Below are positions 1-6,123 of a stretch of 8,993 nt of DNA, piece after piece. Location of the stretch: contig SKJM01000015.1 of the NCBI GenBank assembly GCA_007122045.1, positions 1-8,993 on the forward strand. Direction: 5' to 3'. This DNA is from Planctomycetales bacterium (lineage in GTDB: Bacteria > Planctomycetota > Planctomycetia > Pirellulales > Thermoguttaceae). The notes beneath the pieces are model-generated. The model was given only the letters and a program-made list of their open reading frames with translations, made no database searches and was not told where the DNA came from. Both the position numbers and the translations under genes were made by a program. Each line of letters starts with the position of its first letter. Positions within the stretch are counted from its first letter, which is position 1.

Positions 1-708
1 CGCCACCACCTTCCCGTCCTTCAGCGCGACCGACTGGATACTGACCGCGTACCCGCCCGTATTCCGCATGCCCATGTCGACCACCAGCACGGTGTGCTCG
101 GTGAAGTCGATCTCCGGCGGTTCGCCGCGGCCGCGAGCCTTCCACAGGGCTCGGAAGCTTTGCCGGTCGGTAACCACGCGTCGGGCCGGCGTTCGGCCTC
201 CCTGGCTGCCCTGCCACTGGTTGACGATGCGTACCGCCGGGCCTTCGGCCTCGCCTCCCACGTTCACCGTTACGGCGAAGGTTTTCGCCGGCTCCCGATC
301 CTTCTCCCACGGTCGCACGTAGCGCATCGCCACGGACGCCTCGCCTTCCCGAACAGCCAGGAACCGGGCAACGAACGTGCCGACCGCCCCGGGCAGGGCT
401 CGGCCGGGCGGCTCGTAGGCCACCCTGCCCTTCGGCACCATCGCATCGCCCTCGACGGGCCCGACCGTCCACCGGAACCCCGTAGTCGGGTTCCATGCCA
501 AGCGGACGACGACCTCCTGACCGACGGCCGCCTCGATCGTCTTGCCCGCGTCGGCTTCGGTCAACACAATAGGCTGTGCGGTTTCCGGCACGGCTTCCGG
601 CACCGGCGCCGGGTCGCCCGGTTTTGGCTCCACACCGGCGGCAGGCGTCAGCCACACTGCCGGCCCCAACAGCAGGGCAGCCCCCAATAACGATGTCAAA
701 CTTCTCAT
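1..708 (-). CDS. Exported chagasin-type (I42) protease inhibitor with PrcB-like second domain, 3' end cut by window edge
   Basis: The 236 visible codons have no stop before the left edge, so the C-terminus is missing. Residues 1-24 form a signal peptide (basic start, then a Leu/Ala core), followed by a Pro-rich linker. Residues about 47-150 match the chagasin fold (inhibitor family I42): they carry the NPTTGFRW loop (73-80), a GAVG loop (107-110) before TFVARF, and RPW (132-134). These are the three loops that block the cleft of papain-type cysteine proteases in known members. Residues 158-236 resemble the PrcB C-terminal domain, with DFTEHTVLVVDMG (201-213) then NTGGY (216-220). The ATG is supported by GAGGAG seven bases upstream. 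Likely role is control of a protease outside the cytoplasm; the target is unknown. Domain calls are by motif only, and the PrcB-like part is the less certain. Confidence 0.85.
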   Translation of the reverse strand, partial: MRSLTSLLGAALLLGPAVWLTPAAGVEPKPGDPAPVPEAVPETAQPIVLTEADAGKTIEAAVGQEVVVRLAWNPTTGFRWTVGPVEGDAMVPKGRVAYEPPGRALPGAVGTFVARFLAVREGEASVAMRYVRPWEKDREPAKTFAVTVNVGGEAEGPAVRIVNQWQGSQGGRTPARRVVTDRQSFRALWKARGRGEPPEIDFTEHTVLVVDMGMRNTGGYAVSIQSVALKDGKVVA

Positions 709-715
709 GGCTTCA

Positions 716-721
716 CTCCTC
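716..721 (-). promoter_or_regulatory. Shine-Dalgarno site of the chagasin/PrcB-like gene
   Basis: GAGGAG on the minus strand, seven bases before the ATG at 708. It fixes the start in front of a good signal peptide. Confidence 0.7.
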
Positions 722-793
722 TCCGGTTGTCTCCCTGCACGCGCGGCGCGCCACACGCCCGCCCGCCGGGAGCCTGCAACGTCCCCCAAGGTC

Positions 794-822
794 ATTCTTC
801 CCCTTTCGCCGCTCCAGGTCAA
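794..822 (-). promoter_or_regulatory. Sigma-70-like promoter for the chagasin/PrcB-like gene
   Basis: On the minus strand, TTGACC (817-822) is separated by exactly 17 bases from AAGAAT (794-799). That is five of six matches to the -35 consensus and four of six to the -10. Transcription would begin near 787 and leave a leader of about 80 bases before the ATG at 708. Planctomycete promoters are poorly characterised, so this is a consensus match only. Confidence 0.45.
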
Positions 823-955
823 GCGCTGGCGTTGGGGTTACAATAGGTGCAGCAGCGGGCTGTCGCGTCGTCATGGATCATCGCATTCGCCGCGCCCAGA
901 ATCAGATGGTTCGGCACCCCTCGAAAGAGGGCCAATTAGCCCACTTGGCGAGAAT

Positions 956-1096
956 GTGCTCAAGTCCGGTTGTGGCGGCTGCGGCGGTGGGCGGCTGGAG
1001 CCCCAACCGCTCACGGCCGACGAAGAACGCCAGTTTCAGGAGCACTTGGACGAGGTCGAGGAGTTTGAGCGAACCGGCGGGGCTGCGCCGGAATGA
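956..1096 (+). CDS. Candidate 46-residue small protein with a CxxC motif
   Basis: I do not recognise this ORF. It starts at GTG 956 and ends at TGA 1094-1096. Its N-terminus is Gly/Cys-rich (KSGCGGCGGGR, with CGGC as a CxxC pair) and its C-terminus is an acidic likely helix (about residues 20-41: TADEERQFQEH then LDEVEEFE). From the GTG onward nearly every codon ends in G or C, as in the real genes here, while the same frame upstream does not, which argues that coding begins close to this GTG. Against it, GGCGAG lies only three bases before the GTG, too close for a normal ribosome site, and no ATG is available. TACAAT at 839-844 could be its -10 box. The composition resembles small metal-binding or redox proteins, but no function is supported. 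Confidence 0.35.
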   Translation: MLKSGCGGCGGGRLEPQPLTADEERQFQEHLDEVEEFERTGGAAPE

Positions 1097-1192
1097 TAGC
1101 TGCTATAGGACCACCCCGCGCTCTTGCCCGTGGCTGAGAGCGAACCGGTGTTCGATGGGTTGCTGCGATGGCCTGAGCCCGGATTCCCGCAC

Positions 1193-2515
1193 TCAGCGCT
1201 CCTCCGCCTTGCCGAACACCATCAGGAACCGGTCCTCGGCGGGCGCCGGCGCCTCGGCCCGGAGTGAGAAGCCGGCCGCTTCCATGTCCTCCCGGACCAC
1301 CGCCGTTTCGATCTTCCGGTGATGGCTCGCCTCGCGGCGCGAGAGCGGTTCGGTCGCTTTCCGGTCCAAGATGTAAACAGTTCCGCCCGGCGCAAGGCGC
1401 TCGCGGAGGTTCGCCAGGAGCGCTTGGCCGTGGAACAGCAGGTGGTAGCTGTCGAGGAAGAAGACCGCGTCGATGGGCTCCGGCCCGAGGTCCGGATCGC
1501 CCTCGAGCGCGAGCACCGACGGCAATTCGACGCCCGCCGGCAGCGGTGGGCGTTCGTCCTTCTGCGTGGCCCATTCATGGAGGACGATGTCGAGCCCCGG
1601 CCCGGACGATTGCTCAAGGATCGGCCCGATCAGGTTTCGGGCTTCGCCCAGGGCGATGAAGACGGGCCGCTCACAGGGCTGCCTGTCGGAAAGGCCGAGG
1701 AGCACACCGGCGGCGTCTTCCGCCAGCGGGAGGAACGGGTCCGGGTCGCCGTCCGGCAGGCTTGGCGCGTCGGGGCGTTGGAACACCAGGACGAACGGTT
1801 CCTTCTCGTGCCAGACTTCCTCGGCATAGCCGGCGAAGGCGAACCCCTCCTCGCGGGCCTCGCGCACCACGGTCGTTTCGGCGGTCCAATGGTGCTGGCG
1901 CTGCCGCACTTCAACGGGAACCCAGTTCCGCAAGGTGCCGCGATGCCGATCGACGACTACCAGGTATCCGCCCGGCTTCAGGCCGCGCAGGATGCCGCGG
2001 AGCATTTCGCGGGGATTCGAGAAGTGGTGGTACACCTGCCGCATGTAAACCAAGTCGGCCGCTGCTTCCGGCAGGCGGGGGTCGTCGGAGCGGCCGAGGA
2101 TGGTCTCCACCTGCGCGAGGTCTCTCTTCTCGGCCGCCTCCCGGAGCGACGCGATCGACCGGTCGGCGATGTCCTGGGCGTACACTTTCCCGGTTGGGCC
2201 CACCACGTCGGCGAACAGCCACGTATCGTGGCCCCGGCCTGCGCCTAGATCGACGATGACTGCGCCCTCGCCAACCCCAAGCCGGGCGGTCAAACTGCGG
2301 ATTCCCTCCGCTCGGTTCGCCGGCCTGGAGGCCTCATCGGGAGCCACAGCCCCCGGCGCCGCTACCGGTTGCCCCCACATCAACCAGGCGGCGAAACCGA
2401 CCAGTGCCAGCCAACCCCGGCAGCCGAGCCGCCTCTCGGCTCTGCAATGCCGGATTGAATGACCATCTGCGGAAACGGAAACGCGCACACCAAACCTCCG
2501 GCCGCAAGGACGCAT
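1193..2515 (-). CDS. Exported or membrane-anchored protein with two tandem class I methyltransferase-like domains
   Basis: 440 residues from ATG 2515. A basic stretch is followed by a hydrophobic segment at 34-53 ending PVAAPG, which reads as a signal peptide or anchor. Domain 1 (about 70-248) has the SAM-binding motif I VDLGAGRGHD (88-97), an acidic motif II end YAQDI (112-116), YHHF (162-165) and LKPGGYLVVVDR (179-190). Domain 2 (about 285-440) repeats the pattern: FLDSYHLLF, LAPGGTVYILDR and IETAVVRED match YMRQVYHHF, LKPGGYLVVVDR and AETTVVREA of domain 1. Its motif I is reduced to FIALGEARN (286-294), so only the first half is likely to bind SAM. The substrate is unknown. GTG 2488 (residue 10) has a stronger ribosome site and would give 431 residues; a TTG at 2530 is also in frame. 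The methyltransferase call is firm; location and activity are inferred. Confidence 0.87.
   Translation of the reverse strand: MRPCGRRFGVRVSVSADGHSIRHCRAERRLGCRGWLALVGFAAWLMWGQPVAAPGAVAPDEASRPANRAEGIRSLTARLGVGEGAVIVDLGAGRGHDTWLFADVVGPTGKVYAQDIADRSIASLREAAEKRDLAQVETILGRSDDPRLPEAAADLVYMRQVYHHFSNPREMLRGILRGLKPGGYLVVVDRHRGTLRNWVPVEVRQRQHHWTAETTVVREAREEGFAFAGYAEEVWHEKEPFVLVFQRPDAPSLPDGDPDPFLPLAEDAAGVLLGLSDRQPCERPVFIALGEARNLIGPILEQSSGPGLDIVLHEWATQKDERPPLPAGVELPSVLALEGDPDLGPEPIDAVFFLDSYHLLFHGQALLANLRERLAPGGTVYILDRKATEPLSRREASHHRKIETAVVREDMEAAGFSLRAEAPAPAEDRFLMVFGKAEER
2495..2500 (-). promoter_or_regulatory. Strong Shine-Dalgarno before an alternative GTG start of the methyltransferase gene
   Basis: CGGAGG on the minus strand lies six bases before GTG 2488. 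The ATG at 2515 has only GAGG (2525-2528), nine bases away. The GTG start would shorten the charged segment before the hydrophobic core to about 24 residues, closer to a usual signal peptide. The two starts cannot be told apart from sequence alone. Confidence 0.5.
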
Positions 2516-2548
2516 CGGATCGAGCCTCAATCGTGACGGTTACGAACC

Positions 2549-2577
2549 ATAGTACCCAGGCTGCCGACCGGAGTCAA
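2549..2577 (-). promoter_or_regulatory. Sigma-70-like promoter for the methyltransferase gene
   Basis: On the minus strand, TTGACT (2572-2577) and TACTAT (2549-2554) are spaced by 17 bases: five of six matches to the -35 and four of six to the -10. The start of transcription would be near 2541, which leaves about 26 bases before ATG 2515 or 53 before GTG 2488. It sits in the 136-base gap after the GH38-like gene, so the methyltransferase probably has its own transcript. Confidence 0.55.
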
Positions 2578-2651
2578 ACGCCCATATTTCGAATCCGGCG
2601 CACAGGACCCCCATCCCGCCGAAGGCGCGCGTCGGGAGTTAATCCATCCCC

Positions 2652-5600
2652 TCACGCTCCCTCGAACCATACCTCGATCTCCGCCCATTCGTGAGCGCCC
2701 AGGGGGATGCTGACGCGGTCGCCGGCGACGTCGAGACGCGCGGGGGGGCGGTTGGGGCCGGCAAGCTTTTCCGCTTCTGCCGCGGGGCGCAGCACCCGCA
2801 GCCCAAGCTGGGTCTTTCGGCCGTCGGTCTCGATCAATCGGAGCCGGAGGCCGGCCAGATGCGAAGGATCGATGGCCGGAGGCTCGTGCTTCGGGGCCGA
2901 GGACGCCGCCGGCCTCGCGTCGGTCGGCGGCGTTTCAGGCGGCGGCGGGGGGCTCGCCTCGGGGTCCCAATAGTCCTCCGAGAGGTAGCCGTCCAAACTC
3001 GCTTCCCCTGGAGGCGGCTCGGCGACGGCCGGCGGCCGGGCGGGAAGCGGCTCCCAGTGGGTTACCAGCACGTTGCGGTGGTCGAGGTGAAACAGCCATC
3101 CGCCCCCCGCCGGCGACGGTCCGGCCAGCGGCAGCGCGATTGGCGGCACGAGTTCATCGAGCCCCGCATGGGCCGGGCTCGGCAGGTCGAGCCCGATGCC
3201 CAGCCGGAAGCGCCGCGCCGTCTCCCCCCGCACGACCAGCAGCGTATCGAGGCGGCGGAGGCCGAACCGGCGGTGGTAGGGCAGGCCGCCGGATAGGACG
3301 GTGGTGCGGGTATCGGCCGTGCGCACGTCGATGAAATGCGGCGCCTCGAGCAGGTTCGCGTCGGTCGGGAAACTCAGTTGCCCCACGCTCCGATACCAGT
3401 TGGCCGTGGCGTCGTTGAAGGCGAAGCGCGCAGCGTAGTACGAGTTCCAGGGATTGGCTCCCGGCTCGGTATCGGGCTCCAGTTCGATTTCGATCTCGAC
3501 CACCCGACCGCCCCGCCACAGCCGCGTGGTCTGCCGGAAGCCGGCCATGCGGCGGCCCTGGCGGCTGACGAGCCGGCCGCGGCAGCGCAGCTCGCCCACC
3601 AGCGGCCCGGCGGCCGCAACCTGCCAGGCGTCGGCGGCCTGGATGGTGTAGTGGGCGTCGTCGGCCGGGTCCGATTCATCGCAGTCGGGCAGGCGGAGGG
3701 CAAGCTGCTGGGCCAGGCGGGCGCCGCGGGTCCGGTAGTCGGAGATGCCGCGTATGGCGCCCGTGTACCGGTCGAACACCACCTCGCACCGCTCGTTGCG
3801 CAGCACGAGCCGGTCCTCCAACTCCTCGGCCATCGGCGGTTCGATCGCCGATTTCGGCGTGCGCCGCAGCCAGCCGGTTTTCGGTTTCGGTGCGGGCTCG
3901 GGGGACGCCCCCGCGGCGCCCGGCTCGATGCGGGCGAAGCCCATGGCGGGCACGTCCACCACCGCCACGCGGGTCGCGTCGGACCCGCCGGCCGCGCGAA
4001 CCGCACCCCCGGCGCCGGGCAGTTCGAGCGGGTCGGGCCAAGGCAGGCACAAGCGCTGCTGGGCGGCGTGTGGGTTCAGCAGGAGGAATCCGCCCGCGGC
4101 CGCCGCGCCGGCGTTGCCGGCTACCGCTCCCCCGGGTTGCGAACCAGCCGCACCCTCCTGGAATCCGAGCGCGGCGGCCAGCCTCTGCCCGGCGCGGGCC
4201 AGGGCCGACTCCAACGCGGCGCCGACCGCCGGGTCGGCGCTGCTACGCTGGGCCTGCTCGACTCGGGCGACGAGTTCTTCCAGGTCGTCTTGGGCGCTCG
4301 GGTCGATCCGCCCGGACGCGCACGCGGCAAACGCCTCGAGCGCCCGGGCGGCGTCGAGCGTCGCCCGATTGTGGAAGTAGGCCATCCACCTCGAGATGGG
4401 GTCCGGTTCGCCGGCCGCCACCGACTGCCGCAGATAGGGCGTGTGGTACTGGTCAGGGGAATACGCCGCCGACTGGCCGGACATGGCCGTCTGCTCGAAG
4501 TAATCGTCGATGGTGGCGAACGAACCGATCGCCCGCACCGTGCGCGCCGACCGGCGCAGGTCGTCGTACCAAACGCTTGCGGCGGCAGGCCAGTGGGCGA
4601 AGACGGCCGTGGCCGTGTGGTCGAGGTCCATCACGTCGCCGAGACGCTCGGCCAGGCGGAGGAAGCTTGCCGGGCAGCCGGCGTCGAGCGGGAGCCGCGC
4701 GAGGGCCTCGAAGCTGCGCCCATCGACGCCCTGCCACTGCACCCGGCTCTGGTTTCCGGCGGGAAAGCGGCCCTCGTCGAGTGTGAAGTGCAGCGCGGCC
4801 TTGAAGCCCAACTGCCGCAGGACGGGAGGAAGCATGGGAGTGAGCCCAAAGAGACGCCGGCCGAAGACCGCCGGCCGTTGCCCCAGGTGCTCCTCGTAGG
4901 CGGCCAGGCCGCGCTCGAGGTGGAACCGAATCGCCTCCGGCGGCAATAGCGGGAGCGGGCGCTCCTCGTACTCGCCGCCGATCAGCCCCACCGTCTTCTT
5001 TTCCAACCGGCCCTTCAGCAAGGCGAGAGTTTCCGGGTGCTGCCGGGCCATCTGGTCCATGAGCGCTCCGGAAATGAGCAGGTTCACCGGTTCCTGTTCG
5101 CGGAGGGTTTTCTGCAGCGACGGGCCCAAGGTGGTCGGCGCCACGAGCGTGAGGTCCAACAGCCGCGACTCGACGGGGTAAAAATACTCGCGCGCGTCGC
5201 CCAGCAGGTCGAATCCCGACTGCAACCGCCGGCGGGCCTCGGCGCCGTTGCCCTGGGCGGCTTCTTCGGCCGCCGCAACCACCGCCGTGCGGAACGACGC
5301 CTCGTCGAGGTTGCTCATGTAGCGGAGCTGTCGGGTGAGCAGTTCCACCAGGAAATAGCAGAAACCAATGGCCAGGAACTCGGCCACCAGGTCGGGCTCG
5401 TAGGTGGCGGCAGGCGGCTCCACGGCGTCCAGCAGCGCGGCGATCAGCCGCCTCCGATCATCGCCGGCGGCCAGCACCCGAGGTGGATCGCCATCCGCCC
5501 CATCCAGCCACCCCTCCGGCAACAGGGGGCGGCTGCACTCGGGCAACACGAACCAATGGCCGGCGTGATCGGTGGGCGGCCGGTCGGCCGGGTGCCACCC

Positions 5601-5750
5601 GGGAATCTCGCCGGTGGCCAGCAGGAGGGCCGGATGCCACATGGCGGTCCAACCGGTGAGCAGCTCCTGGGCCTCGCTCGCCGGGCGGTCGAGGGCGAGG
5701 CTCTCGATCGTGTCGCAGGGCAGGAGGATGGCCAAGTGGTCCGTTTTCAT
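2652..5750 (-). CDS. GH38-like (alpha-mannosidase superfamily) protein with apparently altered catalytic residues
   Basis: 1032 residues, near the usual GH38 length; no signal peptide, so probably cytoplasmic. ATG 5750 is preferred over a TTG two codons upstream; only a weak AGG precedes it. Residues 1-190 are an N-terminal region I associate with planctomycete members. The barrel (about 195-440) follows the GH38 pattern: VGLIGGEYEE (254-263) for VGGxWVE, FGLTPMLPPVLRQLGF (301-316) for FGxSxxLPQILxxxG, and WQGVDGRSFEAL (339-350) for WxGIDGS. The C-terminal beta part opens with NERCEVVFDRYTGAIRGI (652-669), the conserved mannosidase C-domain start. The nucleophile position (PDxFG in GH38) reads RRLFG (298-302), and no HxD zinc motif is seen; the first barrel strand ends APTTLG instead. 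Pro-rich (899-961) and Ala/Gly-rich (531-554) insertions interrupt it. The fold is well supported; glycosidase activity is doubtful. Confidence 0.88.
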   Translation of the reverse strand: MKTDHLAILLPCDTIESLALDRPASEAQELLTGWTAMWHPALLLATGEIPGWHPADRPPTDHAGHWFVLPECSRPLLPEGWLDGADGDPPRVLAAGDDRRRLIAALLDAVEPPAATYEPDLVAEFLAIGFCYFLVELLTRQLRYMSNLDEASFRTAVVAAAEEAAQGNGAEARRRLQSGFDLLGDAREYFYPVESRLLDLTLVAPTTLGPSLQKTLREQEPVNLLISGALMDQMARQHPETLALLKGRLEKKTVGLIGGEYEERPLPLLPPEAIRFHLERGLAAYEEHLGQRPAVFGRRLFGLTPMLPPVLRQLGFKAALHFTLDEGRFPAGNQSRVQWQGVDGRSFEALARLPLDAGCPASFLRLAERLGDVMDLDHTATAVFAHWPAAASVWYDDLRRSARTVRAIGSFATIDDYFEQTAMSGQSAAYSPDQYHTPYLRQSVAAGEPDPISRWMAYFHNRATLDAARALEAFAACASGRIDPSAQDDLEELVARVEQAQRSSADPAVGAALESALARAGQRLAAALGFQEGAAGSQPGGAVAGNAGAAAAGGFLLLNPHAAQQRLCLPWPDPLELPGAGGAVRAAGGSDATRVAVVDVPAMGFARIEPGAAGASPEPAPKPKTGWLRRTPKSAIEPPMAEELEDRLVLRNERCEVVFDRYTGAIRGISDYRTRGARLAQQLALRLPDCDESDPADDAHYTIQAADAWQVAAAGPLVGELRCRGRLVSRQGRRMAGFRQTTRLWRGGRVVEIEIELEPDTEPGANPWNSYYAARFAFNDATANWYRSVGQLSFPTDANLLEAPHFIDVRTADTRTTVLSGGLPYHRRFGLRRLDTLLVVRGETARRFRLGIGLDLPSPAHAGLDELVPPIALPLAGPSPAGGGWLFHLDHRNVLVTHWEPLPARPPAVAEPPPGEASLDGYLSEDYWDPEASPPPPPETPPTDARPAASSAPKHEPPAIDPSHLAGLRLRLIETDGRKTQLGLRVLRPAAEAEKLAGPNRPPARLDVAGDRVSIPLGAHEWAEIEVWFEGA

Positions 5751-5825
5751 CGTCAAAGCCTGTTTCGCCGGGGGAACGGCCGGTGGTTAGTTCATGGAGT
5801 GCCCCTTCGCACGCCGTATCTTCGG

Positions 5826-5831
5826 ATTATA
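5826..5831 (-). promoter_or_regulatory. Perfect -10 box (TATAAT) for the GH38-like gene
   Basis: ATTATA on the plus strand reads TATAAT on the minus strand, 75 bases before ATG 5750. Transcription would begin near 5819, with a leader of about 69 bases. No convincing -35 box lies 16-18 bases upstream, so it may depend on an activator or another sigma factor. Confidence 0.45.
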
Positions 5832-5947
5832 CTATGTTCATGACGGTTGACGTGTGGCGGCCCCGACAGGACTAGCCCTTTCCCCCCGACCGAAGTTGCG
5901 CCGGGCTGTCCACCGCCGGAAACCGCAAAGCCGAAAGCACGCGGGGG

Positions 5948-5976
5948 GCCATGGTTGACAGGCGGTTGCCCATGGC
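5948..5976. repeat. 7-bp inverted repeat flanking the pilM -35 box, operator-like
   Basis: GCCATGG (5948-5954) and its reverse complement CCATGGC (5970-5976) enclose the TTGACA box. Their centres are 22 bp apart, about two helical turns, as expected for two half-sites bound by a dimer on one face of DNA. The position would let a bound protein block RNA polymerase. Each arm also contains the palindrome CCATGG, so chance is not excluded. Confidence 0.35.
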
Positions 5977-5984
5977 GATACACT
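5955..5984 (+). promoter_or_regulatory. Sigma-70-like promoter for the pilM-pilN operon
   Basis: A perfect TTGACA (5955-5960) is followed after 18 bases by TACACT (5979-5984), four of six matches to the -10 consensus. Transcription would begin near 5991 and leave about 130 bases of leader before ATG 6124. It is the only good plus-strand pair in the gap. Confidence 0.5.
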
Positions 5985-6107
5985 GTAAATAAGGAACAGG
6001 AGGGATAGTCCGAACCGGCTCGCGTTTCTTCGTATGGCCAAGTCGGACCTTGGACTGTCAGGAACAGAGAAACGCCGGCCACCGTGAGGTGATCGGCCCG
6101 CTTTTCC

Positions 6108-6114
6108 AGAGAGG
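6108..6114 (+). promoter_or_regulatory. Shine-Dalgarno site of the pilM-pilN fusion gene
   Basis: AGAGAGG lies nine bases before ATG 6124, a workable spacing. The protein from this ATG begins at once with the conserved PilM phosphate-binding strand, so no longer start is needed. Confidence 0.55.
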
Positions 6115-6123
6115 CGCTGCGCG

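Larger units (their letters stand above)
709..1192. other. 484-base intergenic region with promoter, candidate small ORF and a weak hairpin
   Basis: This gap lies between two minus-strand genes. It holds the promoter and ribosome site of the inhibitor gene at its left end, a plus-strand TACAAT box at 839-844 without a good -35 partner, and a candidate small ORF at 956-1096. A stem of CGCTCT (1119-1124) with AGAGCG (1137-1142) and a 12-base loop lies about 50 bases past the methyltransferase stop. It has no T-run after it, so it is at best a weak terminator. The stretch 845-955 has low third-position GC in the frame of the small ORF and looks noncoding. Confidence 0.5.
5751..6123. other. Divergent 373-base intergenic region between the GH38-like gene and the pilus genes
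   Basis: The two genes point away from each other, so both sets of start signals must be here. The left part carries the minus-strand TATAAT at 5826-5831. The centre and right carry the pilM promoter, an inverted repeat around its -35 box, and a leader of about 130 bases. The leader holds an isolated AGGAGGG (5998-6004) with no start codon at usable distance. No RNA structure or riboswitch that I recognise is present. Confidence 0.55.

Noticed and set aside
542..955. Upstream extension of the small ORF frame back to ATG 542
   Set aside because: It overlaps the opposite-strand inhibitor gene and its promoter, and its third-position GC is low just before 956, so only the last part looks possibly coding.
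1319..2248. A 309-codon plus-strand frame inside the methyltransferase gene
   Set aside because: The minus strand encodes clear SAM-binding motifs here; the plus frame is a codon-bias shadow.
2587..2640. GC-rich inverted pieces after the GH38-like gene considered as a terminator
   Set aside because: On the minus strand, CGCC-TTC-GGCG and a competing CGGCG/CGCCG pairing are short and lack a T-run, so no terminator can be called.
3336..4949. A 537-codon plus-strand frame inside the GH38-like gene
   Set aside because: The product is Arg/Gly/Ala-rich with no motif, while the minus strand carries the conserved GH38 pattern across the same bases.
5847..5852. TTGACG on the plus strand as a second -35 box
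   Set aside because: No -10-like sequence follows at 16-18 bases.
6034..6087. A 17-codon possible leader ORF (ATG 6034) in the pilM leader
   Set aside because: The nearest strong ribosome site (AGGAGGG, 5998-6004) is 29 bases away, and the peptide has no runs of a regulatory amino acid.
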